This document shows, in pieces, positions 1-8,877 of a stretch of DNA of 64,000 bases (position 1 is the first letter of the stretch; each line of letters starts with the position of its first letter). Source of the DNA: Leptospira sp. 96542 (GTDB lineage Bacteria; Spirochaetota; Leptospiria; Leptospirales; Leptospiraceae). The stretch is taken from NCBI GenBank assembly GCA_029310945.1, contig JARJFC010000012.1, positions 39,159 to 103,158 on the forward strand, written 5' to 3'. The translations under genes were made by a program, and so were the position numbers. Below the pieces are notes generated by a model that made no database searches, had not been told where the DNA came from, and worked only from the letters and a program-made list of their open reading frames with translations.

Positions 1-263
1 AATTGGTCAAGGTTCCAATTTTCTTCGCCAGGGATCACTTGCACTTTGAGGAGAGGATAAAACTTCTGTTCGTTGGTATGGTATCGAAATACAAGTGCTC
101 GTCCAGCCAAAGGATTGCGGATTGTGAAATTCATCCATTCATTTGTATTTAAACCAGTTTCCGAATTGAGAGTATACAATTCCCAGCCCGTTTCTTTTTC
201 ATTGCCAAAAAATTCTAAAAAACTAGAATGAAATGCTTGTTTGAATTCTTCTGTTTGCCCCAT
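1..263 (-). CDS. Hypothetical protein, C-terminus cut by window edge
   Basis: An open frame on the minus strand starts with ATG at 263 and runs off the left end of the window, giving 87 codons without a stop. The protein starts MGQTEEFKQAFHSSF and later reads WMNFTIRNPLAGRALVFRY. Composition and codon use resemble the neighbours. I do not recognise the family and see no signal peptide in the visible part. It is divergent from the gene at 469, with about 205 bp between them. Confidence 0.6.
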   Translation of the reverse strand, partial: MGQTEEFKQAFHSSFLEFFGNEKETGWELYTLNSETGLNTNEWMNFTIRNPLAGRALVFRYHTNEQKFYPLLKVQVIPGEENWNLDQ

Positions 264-468
264 TGATTTTTATTTATCAAATGTGTCGATTTTCCTGCAA
301 TTTGAATCTTTTGTTTTTATATTTTCTGAAAATACTTAAAATATGTGGATACCTTTGTGTGAAACCCTTAGTGAAATCAACGACAAGTTTCTCTGTGTTT
401 CACACCAAAAAACCAGTTTATTCTTTTCTTTGTTTGGATAAGATGACTTAAAATAGGTCAGGTACTCT
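264..468. other. Divergent intergenic region with inverted repeat
   Basis: AT-rich spacer between two divergent genes. It holds a perfect 9-bp inverted repeat, GTGTGAAAC at 357-365 and GTTTCACAC at 397-405, separated by 31 nt and ending about 63 bp before the ATG at 469. The repeat could be an operator pair or an mRNA hairpin. I see no convincing gene here; the short open frames overlapping it lack ribosome binding sites. Confidence 0.35.
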
Positions 469-909
469 ATGATTGAAACAATCAACATCAATTGGCCAAG
501 CGGCGCTATCGATCCTGTCATCCATTGTCCAGCTTGTGGATCCATGGTGCTCAGTCCTCTGGAAGAAGAAGGTCCTGGTTGCCATCATATCCAGTTCATC
601 ATAGATAGTGAATCAGCTGAATTCAATTATATCACAGAAGAATTTGATGAAATTTTAAAACAGTTTCGTAAACCAGAAGTCAAAGAGTTTGATGAGTGGG
701 ATGCCACAGAAGTTTTTTTGGAAGAGGCCGAATCCAATACATTTTTTGTAATGAATTTAATCCTTCCGAGTAATGTTGCCATAGAGGAAGATCCTGTTTG
801 TCTGCGCATCGGTTATGAATTGTTTTTTCAAGAAGACCAACAGGAATTATATGATGAATTAGAAAGAAGGCATGATGAGGAGGGTTTACATGACCATAGC
901 CAAAATTAA
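469..909 (+). CDS. Conserved hypothetical acidic protein with CPACG motif
   Basis: A 146-residue, strongly acidic, probably cytosolic protein. The only motif I can name is Cys-Pro-Ala-Cys-Gly near residues 20-24, a zinc-knuckle-like pair, with a third Cys followed by two His near residue 38. Without a second CxxC pair, metal binding is only a guess. The start is supported by AGGTCAGG about 7 nt upstream. Its last 20 bases overlap the start of the next lipoprotein gene, so the two are probably co-translated. The function is unknown. Confidence 0.75.
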   Translation: MIETININWPSGAIDPVIHCPACGSMVLSPLEEEGPGCHHIQFIIDSESAEFNYITEEFDEILKQFRKPEVKEFDEWDATEVFLEEAESNTFFVMNLILPSNVAIEEDPVCLRIGYELFFQEDQQELYDELERRHDEEGLHDHSQN

Positions 910-1462
910 ATATTCGGGATTGTTGGTAGTTACCATAATCTATTTTTCATTTACAAACTGTATCATCAGTTATAAAAATTATCCCAAAGTTTTGCCGTTG
1001 CCAGCACAAGAAAAAACAATCGATAAACCTTTGGTTTATATTCTCCCCACCTTTCCACAGTTAAACCTTGGTGGACGTGAGGCTTTAAAAACTTATTTTG
1101 AAACTAAATCTCCGTTTAAAAATACAATGGAAGGCACCGAAGTTCCAAAATCAGGTTATTTAGTGAACGTAAAGGTAAATTATCGTTCTCCTTCCAAGGA
1201 AGCCACAGTGTTTTTAGGTTTGTCTACACTCACTGCTACAATTTTGCCTGCATGGTCTTCACAAGATGGTTATGATATTGAGTATTTATTGTACAAAGAC
1301 GGTAAAAAGGTGAACTCATACGAATACCATATATATCGCAATTATGCACAATGGATGCCACTTGCACTTGTTAGTTGGTATAATTTTGAAACCGCAACAG
1401 AAAAAGAAGTGTTCGAAAGAGTGAGTTTACAATTTTTCGAAGACGCAAATGAACATTTTTAG
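890..1462 (+). CDS. Putative lipoprotein of unknown function
   Basis: A predicted 190-residue lipoprotein. I chose ATG at 890 because GAGGAGGG lies at 877-884, while an ATG at 872 would add six residues before the signal peptide. The N-terminus has Lys residues, a hydrophobic core and a lipobox-like FTNC with Cys24. The mature part has no motif I recognise; it contains a stretch typical of beta-rich envelope proteins (LGLSTLTATILPAW). It overlaps the upstream acidic protein by 20 bp and is probably translationally coupled to it. Confidence 0.7.
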   Translation: MTIAKIKYSGLLVVTIIYFSFTNCIISYKNYPKVLPLPAQEKTIDKPLVYILPTFPQLNLGGREALKTYFETKSPFKNTMEGTEVPKSGYLVNVKVNYRSPSKEATVFLGLSTLTATILPAWSSQDGYDIEYLLYKDGKKVNSYEYHIYRNYAQWMPLALVSWYNFETATEKEVFERVSLQFFEDANEHF

Positions 1463-1531
1463 TGATTTCGAATTTTTAAAATATTCTAAATTTTTTTTGT
1501 CTGAGCAAATTTGCCAATTGAATGAATAATT

Positions 1532-2329
1532 ATGAATCCTAGTTTTCCAGAAGAACAACTTGTGAACCAAGGTGGTCAAAAAATTCCCAAAGAATATAGC
1601 TGTTCCGAATGTCGGAACGGCGCAGGCTTGGATTTTTCATTTTCCATGGCCTTCCAACCAATTGTGGATATGGATTCCAAAACAGTATATTCCTACGAAG
1701 CGTTAGTTCGGGGGTTAAATGGAGAAGGTGCTTACCAAGTTTTATCTTTGGTAAACCAATCCAATCGTTATCAATTTGACCAAGCCTGTAGGGTAAAGGC
1801 AATTGAACTTGCTAGTAAATTGAATATAAAATGTTATCTTAATATTAATTTTTTGCCGAACGCAGTGTACGCACCAGAGTCCTGTATCCGAACTACCCTC
1901 AAAGCGAGTAAAGAATTTAATTTTCCTTTGGACAAACTTGTTTTTGAAATGGTAGAAGGCGAAGAAATTCAAAACCATTCGCATGTGATCAACATTTTCA
2001 AAGAATACAAAAATAAAGGTTTTTTAACCGCCATTGATGATTTTGGAGCAGGGTATTCTGGTTTAAATCTACTTGCAAAATTCCCACCAGATATAATCAA
2101 ACTTGATATGGATCTCATTCGGAATATCGATCAAAATAAAATTGCCGAACTCCTTGTCAAAGCGATGGTTTCCGTATGTGCAGAATTGAATATTTTAGTC
2201 ATTGCGGAAGGCATTGAAACACTAGAAGAATATTCGGTTTTGCGAAAACTAGGCATTCGTTATTTCCAGGGGTATTTGATCGCAAAACCAATGTTTGAAG
2301 GTTTGCCCGAAGTGAATTATTTACCTTGA
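1532..2329 (+). CDS. EAL-domain c-di-GMP phosphodiesterase
   Basis: A 265-residue stand-alone EAL protein, expected to hydrolyse cyclic di-GMP to pGpG in the cytosol. The catalytic set looks complete: E56 in YEALVR, N104 in LNINF, E142, D169-D170 in DDFGAGY, K190, E226 in AEGIET and Q246. A short N-terminal segment carries C24 and C27 (CSEC) just before the domain and could be a redox or metal site. There is no GGDEF, PAS or membrane segment. It stands alone, about 70 bp after the lipoprotein gene. Family assignment is firm; the input signal is unknown. Confidence 0.9.
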   Translation: MNPSFPEEQLVNQGGQKIPKEYSCSECRNGAGLDFSFSMAFQPIVDMDSKTVYSYEALVRGLNGEGAYQVLSLVNQSNRYQFDQACRVKAIELASKLNIKCYLNINFLPNAVYAPESCIRTTLKASKEFNFPLDKLVFEMVEGEEIQNHSHVINIFKEYKNKGFLTAIDDFGAGYSGLNLLAKFPPDIIKLDMDLIRNIDQNKIAELLVKAMVSVCAELNILVIAEGIETLEEYSVLRKLGIRYFQGYLIAKPMFEGLPEVNYLP

Positions 2330-2470
2330 TGGTAAGTTGAATGGTGTTTCCCTTCATAAACTATATCCGAAAATGATAGCTATATTTAAGGTTGAATGCA
2401 AATCGAAGTATAATTTATATGTTCAATCCTAAATCAAAAATATTGAGAAGACCGAACCAACCAAACAATC

Positions 2471-3664
2471 TCAACCAATCAGAAATTCTTGTAAATCTTT
2501 CCTTGGACTACTGAACTGGTAACTCGATTTTCCAAGTCTAGCCAATAATTGGATGCTTGTTTGTTTGCCCAAACCCAATTTTTCTTTTAGTTTGTTTTGG
2601 AAGATTTTACTTTCTTTGTAATCTTCAAGAGATTGGTTCATTGTGTGGAAGGCAAACCCTCTCAGAGCACAAGCCAAACTGAAACGCATAAAATCCATTC
2701 CAGTTTCTATCCAATCTCTTTCTGTGTCAGATTTTTCTGTGGTAAAAAAGACAAGAGCTTTGGAAGATTCAACTTGTTCTAAAAATAAATCGTTTCCAGC
2801 TTTGACCGTACTTTGGTTGTGCCAGGCTTCTTTTGATAGATCGATAATGAATTTTTTCACAAACCAAAGTTTGATTCCACTGAGTCCATTTCCTTCCAAG
2901 GTGAGCCCGTCACGTTTGGAATAAATATCTTCAGTAGTAACACGAAACCAGTTGCGGTTGAGTTCATTCGAATCATATCTATTTGTTTCCATACAAAAGG
3001 CATCGTAAATAATGGGTGTTAAACTTTTGATTTCATTTGGGTCTAAAGAAATCTTTATTTTCTGTTTTGTGGAGCCAATTAGATTGAGTAGATCATCAAT
3101 TTCAGACTGAATTAAATAGGATCCGCCATAAACCGAACGATTTGTTCGCCTTTGCGGAAGACCTTGGAATAAAAAATCATGAACACATTCTGTTTTTTCG
3201 GAAATTTTGAATCTTGCAATGGGTCTCAAAGAAAGTGTGGATCGGGATCCGTTTGGGTTTCCTTTTGGAAACAATTCAATATTGGCATCGTACATAAGTG
3301 CGTCAGCGGCCAATTTGGATAGTTCCAAAAAAGTGCCTTGGCTGTGAAACAATTGGCGATTTAAAGGGTCGATTTCTGGAAGTTGTTTTGTTGGGTCGGC
3401 AAACAGCAAAAAACTAGAATTGGATTCGATTTTGATTTTCCAAGGTTGGGAATTATGTGAGTTCGGAGCCAAAATGGCGGCCATTAGGATCTTTTGGATG
3501 GGGAGAGTGATACCTAAGTTTTCAGCATACAAAAAGGGATCTTTGCGGTGTAAATTGGAATCTTCCGATCCGTAAGCATACAATTCGTTTTGAAACTTCG
3601 AAAGTGTCAAAACGGAACCAGTGAGGAGGGAATTTTTTAGAAACCTTTTTCTGGAGATAAACAT
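2471..3664 (-). CDS. Exported nitroreductase-like (Acg-type) flavoprotein
   Basis: A 397-residue protein with nitroreductase-superfamily features: APNSHNSQPWKI near residue 70 matches the FMN-contacting segment, and a second conserved block RRTNRSVYG lies in the middle. The architecture resembles the duplicated Acg-like family rather than short NfsB enzymes. I prefer the ATG at 3664, 13 codons inside the longest frame, because the protein then starts with SRKRFLKNSLLTGS, a near match to the twin-arginine motif (Lys for the second Arg) and a hydrophobic stretch. Export of a flavin-loaded protein by Tat is an inference. Substrate unknown. It is divergent from the FrnE-like gene. Confidence 0.7.
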   Translation of the reverse strand: MFISRKRFLKNSLLTGSVLTLSKFQNELYAYGSEDSNLHRKDPFLYAENLGITLPIQKILMAAILAPNSHNSQPWKIKIESNSSFLLFADPTKQLPEIDPLNRQLFHSQGTFLELSKLAADALMYDANIELFPKGNPNGSRSTLSLRPIARFKISEKTECVHDFLFQGLPQRRTNRSVYGGSYLIQSEIDDLLNLIGSTKQKIKISLDPNEIKSLTPIIYDAFCMETNRYDSNELNRNWFRVTTEDIYSKRDGLTLEGNGLSGIKLWFVKKFIIDLSKEAWHNQSTVKAGNDLFLEQVESSKALVFFTTEKSDTERDWIETGMDFMRFSLACALRGFAFHTMNQSLEDYKESKIFQNKLKEKLGLGKQTSIQLLARLGKSSYQFSSPRKDLQEFLIG

Positions 3665-3718
3665 AGGAATTTCCAATTTACATTCTCGTTTGGAATGAAA
3701 CATTCAGTCTAACTAAAA

Positions 3719-4384
3719 ATGTCGCAAAACCCATTCCCCGTACAAATAGATATCATCTCCGACATGGTCTGCCCTTGGTGTTATGTCGGAAAAACAAAAT
3801 TGGAAAAAGCCCTTGAAACTTTTGGAAACCAGGTGGAACCAACAATTGTTTGGAGGCCGTTCCAATTGAACCCTGAAATTCCGAACGAAGGTGTTGGTTA
3901 TAAGGAACACCTTGTCCATAAATTCGGGAATGAACGTTCGTTAGATGCTGCTTGGCAAAGATTAAAAAGTATGGGAATGGAAATTGGTTTGGATCTCCGT
4001 TTTGAGGATATTCCCAAAGCTCCCAATACCTTGGCTATGCATACATTGGTGCGGCACTTGGATGGAAATCCAAAACAAAATGAGTTTGTGGGCAAATTGT
4101 TTGTAGCGCATTTTACTTTGGGTCGCGACCTAACCAGCGTCGATGTCATTTGGGAAATCGCCAGTCCATACTTTGAAAATAAAGAGTCTTTTGAAAAAAT
4201 TTATTCCAATTTAGAGATGCAGGAAGAAATTAGGAAAGAAATTGCCTATTACCATCAAAATGGTGTAAGTGGAGTTCCCTATTTTATCATGGGAAACAAA
4301 TATGCTTTGAGTGGAGCACAAAACTCAGAGGTGTTTGTGGAAGTCATCCAAACCATTTTAAAAGAACAAGGTTCGGAAATGTAA
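3719..4384 (+). CDS. DsbA-family thiol oxidoreductase, FrnE type
   Basis: A 221-residue thioredoxin-fold protein of the FrnE/2-hydroxychromene-2-carboxylate isomerase branch. The active site is C18-P-W-C21, the helical insert is present, and the cis-Pro loop reads GVSGVPYF near residue 185. There is no signal peptide, so it should act in the cytosol, as FrnE proteins do. A perfect hairpin follows the stop codon, which may terminate this transcript and also overlaps the promoter of the downstream RND pump. Substrate unknown; family assignment is good. Confidence 0.88.
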   Translation: MSQNPFPVQIDIISDMVCPWCYVGKTKLEKALETFGNQVEPTIVWRPFQLNPEIPNEGVGYKEHLVHKFGNERSLDAAWQRLKSMGMEIGLDLRFEDIPKAPNTLAMHTLVRHLDGNPKQNEFVGKLFVAHFTLGRDLTSVDVIWEIASPYFENKESFEKIYSNLEMQEEIRKEIAYYHQNGVSGVPYFIMGNKYALSGAQNSEVFVEVIQTILKEQGSEM

Positions 4385-4389
4385 ATCTG

Positions 4390-4424
4390 AAAAATGTTGA
4401 CTAGTTGGTCAACATTTTTATAGT
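4390..4424 (+). promoter_or_regulatory. RND pump promoter with TetR-type operator
   Basis: A -35 box TTGACT at 4397-4402, a 16-nt spacer and a -10 box TATAGT at 4419-4424 form a good sigma-70 promoter about 20 bp before the ATG at 4445. The 16-bp palindrome TTGACTAGTTGGTCAA at 4397-4412 covers the -35 box and most of the spacer, the usual position of a repressor operator. It resembles TetR-family operators of the TTGACCA-NN-TGGTCAA type (as for RutR), with one mismatch. The wider 12-bp stem at 4390-4419 could also act as a terminator for the gene before it. Confidence 0.65.
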
Positions 4425-4444
4425 AACCCAAATCGTATTTTATT

Positions 4445-7400
4445 ATGAAAACAATCATCCATTTTTTTGTATACAAACCCTTAGTTTCCATTTTGATTTT
4501 TTGGTTTTTATTCCTGGCGGGAATCATCTCTGTTTTATCCATGAAACGAGAAGCCTTCCCTCGGGTGAATTTCCGAGAGGTGCGGGTTCTCACTGTTTAT
4601 CCTGGTGCCAACCCTGTGGATGTGGAGAAAAAAGTAACCATCCCCATAGAAGAAAAACTGAGGGAAGTCGAAGGTTTGGATTTAGTTCGTTCCATTTCAA
4701 GGAATTCTGAATCCGACATTAGTATTAAAATCGACTTGGAACATGACAACCCTGATGGAGTTGTAAATGATGTTAGACGAGCAATTGACCGTGTAACAAA
4801 CCTTCCAACGCAGGTTAGGGACAGGCCAATTGTCACAGAACAAAAAAGCTCCAACTTTCCCGTGTTAGAGCTTGCAATCCATGGTGCCATGAATGAAAAA
4901 GAGCTCCAAGAAATGGGGCGTTTCATTGAAGACGAAATTCGCAAAGTATCGGGTGTTTCGCGTGTGGATGCTTTTGGCAAACGAAAAGAAGAGTGGCGGA
5001 TTTTAGTCAATCCTGAGTTAAAAAAACGGTACACTTTGGGTTTTTCAGATATTTACAATGCCATTTCCAATCGGAACGTGAGCGTACCTGGTGGGTCTTT
5101 TTTAAGACCAAGAACACAAGACATCCGAGTGACCGGTGAAATCAGTAAAATTGAAGATATAAAAAATGTTCCGATTCGATCGAATGAAACAGGAAATACA
5201 ATTTTATTATCTCAAGTTGCCAATTTGGAAGATACCTATGAAAGGCCAAGAACTCTCGCCACCATAAATGGGGAACCAGCCTATGTAATCCAAATCATTA
5301 AAAAAGACAGTGCCGATATCATTGATACAGTAAATGCTGTGGCCGATCGAATCGAAGAACTTCAAAAGCAGATCCCAGCTAATATTCAATTTATGGAATT
5401 GAACAACGAAGGTAAACGCGCCATCAAACGATTGGATGTGGTGATTACTAATTCGATTCAAGGACTCTTTCTTGTTATCATTGTTTTGATTTTATTTTTT
5501 AATTTAAAAGATTCTATCCTAACAAGTATTTCGTTGCCATTGACTTTGTTCGCAGCAACAATCGCATTCCCTATGTTTGATGTATCCTTCAATCTTGTGT
5601 CCATGCTTGGAATTATCATCTCTCTTGGCATGCTTGTGGATAATAGTATCATCATATCGGAAAACATCTATAAATACAGATCGCAGAATATGGATCCAAA
5701 AGAAGCGGCTGTTTTGGGCGCAAGTGAACTTTTTATCCCCATTCTTGGATCTTATTTAACAACGGTGGCTGCATTTTTACCAATGGCATTCATGACGGGC
5801 ATTATGGGAAAATTCATTTGGCAAATTCCTTTTATGGTCATTGTGGCGTTAACACTTTCTCTCTTTGAATCTTTTTTCCTTTTGCCAGTAAGGTATGCTT
5901 TGTTCACAAACAATTTGGCAAAACCGAATCGGTCTAATTTTCGAAAATCGTTTCGATCAAATTTGGAAAATGGATTTGAATGGCTTAGGAATGCATTCAC
6001 TTGGTTCATCACAAAAGTAGTCGGCAACCCATTTAAAACTCTTTTGGGCATCGTTCTTGTATTTTTATCATCGTTTGCCTTATTGTTTGTTATGAATTTT
6101 AATCTATTTCCTAAAGAAGGGATTGATTATGTTTTGGTAAGGGCTGAGTTTCCTCCTGATTTTTCTTCACAAGAAACCACAAAACAACTGCAATACTTCC
6201 AGCCAATTTTGGATAAAATTCCCAAAGAGGAAGTGCAGAGTATCATTCTAAAAGTTGGTATACAACAAACAGACCCAACAGATCCACTCACACGTGTGGG
6301 AGAACAATTGGGTATGGCACAAATCATTCTCGTGCCAGAAACGGAACGTAATCGTACAGCCCAAGTGATATTTGGTGAATTGGAAAAAGAATTAAAGGCA
6401 ATGCCAAATGCCATTTCGGTGATGGTGGATCTTGTAGTCAATGGTCCGCCCATCGGTGCTGCTGTGACAGTTGCCATCGAAGGAAGAGAGTATGCAACCC
6501 TAAAGATCATTGCAGAAGAGATGAAAGCCTTTTTACGCAAGGAAAAAGGTGTGATCAATATCAACGACGACTATAAGGTTGGACGTGAAGAAATTCAAAT
6601 CAGAGTGAAGGATACTGCTTCTGCCATTGCGGGTATTGATACTGCAACCACTGCGTATTATGTGCGCACTGCAATGGAAGGGCTGGAAGCAAGTAATTTA
6701 CGCAAAGGCAAAGATGAAATTAAAATTGTCATTTTGAATGATGAAAAATTTCGAGATGGGCTTGAAGACTTGGACTCAATCCAAATTTCCAATAAGTTCG
6801 GTCTCCTAACACCCATTACGGCAGTTACAACGAGAAACGTTGTCCAAGGTATTGAAGCTTTGTATCATAATGATTACGAAAAAGCCATCACCGTACTTGC
6901 TGATGTCAATGAGGAAGAGACGAGTTCCAACATTGTGAATCAGAAAATTTTGGATGAGTTTGGATCCATTGGTAAAAAATACCCTGGTTATAAAATTAAA
7001 TTCCGTGGTGAACAAGAAGAAACTGCCAAATCAATGGTTTCTTTGGCAAAGGCTGGTGCACTTGCGATGTTTGGAATTTTTGCCATCCTCGCTATTATTT
7101 TCAATAGTATCAAAAAACCGATCCTCATTATTTTATCCATTCCACTTGGGTTTATAGGTGTGGTGTTTGGGTTTATCATTTCAAATAAGGCTCTCAGTTT
7201 TCTTGCCATGATTGGGATCATCGGCCTCGCAGGGGTCATTGTCAATGCCTCCATCGTACTTGTGGATACAATCCAAGAGTTTCAGAAACGAGGAATGGGT
7301 TGGTATGAATCACTGATTCTTGCTTCGACTGAAAGGTTTCGTCCCATACTTGTCACCACAATGACTACAATGGCAGGTATGATTCCAACAGCCTATTCCA

Positions 7401-7534
7401 TCGGTGGTTCGGATCCTCTACTTGTCCCTATGACACTTTCACTTGCTTGGGGGCTTGGGTTTGGAACTTTTGGTTCACTCATCTTTATACCCGCCAGTTT
7501 TTCTGCTTATTACCGCCTAGTGGGTAGAAAGTAA
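4445..7534 (+). CDS. RND-family efflux transporter (AcrB/MdtB-like)
   Basis: A 1029-residue inner-membrane pump of the resistance-nodulation-division superfamily: TM1 near residues 10-30, a large periplasmic loop with porter subdomains, six membrane helices, then the repeat of this unit (second half from about residue 530). The TM4 motif reads VDNS (D399, N400) instead of the Asp-Asp pair usual in proton-driven HAE1 pumps, so the relay has one acidic residue here. No membrane-fusion protein or TolC gene is adjacent, so partners must be encoded elsewhere. The operator in its promoter suggests inducible, repressor-controlled expression. There is no clear Shine-Dalgarno, and the leader would be about 14 nt. 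Substrate unknown. Confidence 0.93.
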   Translation: MKTIIHFFVYKPLVSILIFWFLFLAGIISVLSMKREAFPRVNFREVRVLTVYPGANPVDVEKKVTIPIEEKLREVEGLDLVRSISRNSESDISIKIDLEHDNPDGVVNDVRRAIDRVTNLPTQVRDRPIVTEQKSSNFPVLELAIHGAMNEKELQEMGRFIEDEIRKVSGVSRVDAFGKRKEEWRILVNPELKKRYTLGFSDIYNAISNRNVSVPGGSFLRPRTQDIRVTGEISKIEDIKNVPIRSNETGNTILLSQVANLEDTYERPRTLATINGEPAYVIQIIKKDSADIIDTVNAVADRIEELQKQIPANIQFMELNNEGKRAIKRLDVVITNSIQGLFLVIIVLILFFNLKDSILTSISLPLTLFAATIAFPMFDVSFNLVSMLGIIISLGMLVDNSIIISENIYKYRSQNMDPKEAAVLGASELFIPILGSYLTTVAAFLPMAFMTGIMGKFIWQIPFMVIVALTLSLFESFFLLPVRYALFTNNLAKPNRSNFRKSFRSNLENGFEWLRNAFTWFITKVVGNPFKTLLGIVLVFLSSFALLFVMNFNLFPKEGIDYVLVRAEFPPDFSSQETTKQLQYFQPILDKIPKEEVQSIILKVGIQQTDPTDPLTRVGEQLGMAQIILVPETERNRTAQVIFGELEKELKAMPNAISVMVDLVVNGPPIGAAVTVAIEGREYATLKIIAEEMKAFLRKEKGVININDDYKVGREEIQIRVKDTASAIAGIDTATTAYYVRTAMEGLEASNLRKGKDEIKIVILNDEKFRDGLEDLDSIQISNKFGLLTPITAVTTRNVVQGIEALYHNDYEKAITVLADVNEEETSSNIVNQKILDEFGSIGKKYPGYKIKFRGEQEETAKSMVSLAKAGALAMFGIFAILAIIFNSIKKPILIILSIPLGFIGVVFGFIISNKALSFLAMIGIIGLAGVIVNASIVLVDTIQEFQKRGMGWYESLILASTERFRPILVTTMTTMAGMIPTAYSIGGSDPLLVPMTLSLAWGLGFGTFGSLIFIPASFSAYYRLVGRK

Positions 7535-7536
7535 AA

Positions 7537-8568
7537 CTAATACCAATTCAGAACGTCTTCGGCAAAACCGAGGATGTTCTTCAGTTTTAGAATTTTCCCG
7601 TCATCTAACACCACTTCACCGTTGAAGGTTCCGAATACTTGGTGTTGTTCTGTTTTTATGATCAAAAAATTCATATATGAATTTCGATCTACGATGGGTT
7701 GAAAATCCAAAGTAAGCCTTTGGTTGTTGGATACAAATTTCCACGGTTCCAAATAATTTTTGGTATTGATTTGAAAGGTAACTTCATCCAATTTATGGAT
7801 TTTACCATCGTAAAAAATTACGTTTTCTGAAGCAGGCGTTCTATCGGTAAATCCATAACCTAAGTTGAGGCCAAATGGTTTCCCATCAATATAAGCGGAA
7901 ACCGAACTCCAATACCAACGGTTTTTGTATGTCCAAACACCTCGACCCCAATCCAAAGCTCCAAAATCATATTTTGGATCAAAACTAAAAGTTTGGTCAC
8001 CGATCATGAAACTACCGTTTGCTGGCATACAATTGACCTTTGTGTTATAGTAAAATGCTTTTCGATTTTCTTTCCACGATGTGACAATGTTCATAGAATC
8101 CATTTTCGGTTCTGTGAGTTGGATTTTGCCTTTGATGCCTTTTTGACCAGTGGGCGATATAAAATTTTTGGATTCAAATTCTAAATTTCGAATTCTATTT
8201 TTGGTTTCAAATCGGATTTTGAGTTTTTTATCTTCAAATTCCACAATACCTTCTGAATGAACCAACGGAAGGTTTGTTTTGCCAAGCGGTAAAATGGAGA
8301 GAGTGTCTATTTGGCTAAATTTACCAGTATTAAAATCTAAAAAACAAATAGCAAATAGCCCCGCATAACCTAAATCAGATGTGGTAATTGTGATGCCAAA
8401 TTTTTTGTCTGGAGACAAAACGGAATAATAATCCCACTCCTTGATTCTTAATTTGGACGCAGCTATATTATTTTTATTGTAAATCCAATGGGGTTGTCGT
8501 GCCCAGCCTTCTTCTGTGATTGTCCCATCAGGGTGTAGTAATGGAATCTGTTTTGTAATCTCTGGCAT
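7537..8568 (-). CDS. DUF2804 family protein
   Basis: A 343-residue protein with features of the DUF2804 family: an N-terminal HPDGTITEEGWAR segment, the central FDPKYDFGALDWGRGVW block and NLGYGFTDRTPASEN, which mark a predicted lipocalin-like/AttH-like beta-barrel. Biochemical function is unknown for the family. There is no signal peptide. It converges on the RND pump with only 2 bp between the stop codons. Ahead of it lies a TTGACTAGTT sequence (8597-8606) identical to half of the RND operator, possibly by chance. Confidence 0.8.
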   Translation of the reverse strand: MPEITKQIPLLHPDGTITEEGWARQPHWIYNKNNIAASKLRIKEWDYYSVLSPDKKFGITITTSDLGYAGLFAICFLDFNTGKFSQIDTLSILPLGKTNLPLVHSEGIVEFEDKKLKIRFETKNRIRNLEFESKNFISPTGQKGIKGKIQLTEPKMDSMNIVTSWKENRKAFYYNTKVNCMPANGSFMIGDQTFSFDPKYDFGALDWGRGVWTYKNRWYWSSVSAYIDGKPFGLNLGYGFTDRTPASENVIFYDGKIHKLDEVTFQINTKNYLEPWKFVSNNQRLTLDFQPIVDRNSYMNFLIIKTEQHQVFGTFNGEVVLDDGKILKLKNILGFAEDVLNWY

Positions 8569-8877
8569 AAGTAAAAAACAAATACATAGTGTTCGGTTGA
8601 CTAGTTTTTTTCTGGACGTGAAATTATTTTTTCAATTTAAATGGATCGAAAATAATTCGATGAACCGAGGTTTAGAAAATTGCTTGTAGTAACAAACTTA
8701 GAATCCTCAAATCATATTCATTCTCTTTAATGTACAACCATACAATTGTTTGTAGACAGATGTTCTAAGTTCTAAATCATCCGTTATCATTTGATTCTCC
8801 TTTTTGAAAATGGGAAATTAAGTTTTTTTGTAGATTCGAAATGGGATTTAACCAATTATGATTTAGGGGCAAATTAT
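8569..8877. other. Divergent intergenic region, no gene seen
   Basis: About 309 bp of AT-rich sequence between the DUF2804 gene and the MBL-fold lipoprotein gene. It contains the 10-mer TTGACTAGTT at 8597-8606, matching the left half of the RND operator at 4397. A frame open from 8791 joins the downstream gene but has no ribosome binding site and reads like non-coding sequence. I see no RNA gene or strong terminator. Confidence 0.4.

Noticed and set aside
263..451. 62-residue plus-strand frame before the CPACG gene
   Set aside because: No ribosome binding site, and the translation (LFLYFLKILKICGYL) reflects the T-rich spacer.
8791..8877. N-terminal extension of the MBL-fold protein
   Set aside because: The added residues would bury the lipoprotein signal sequence, and the better ribosome binding site is before 8878.
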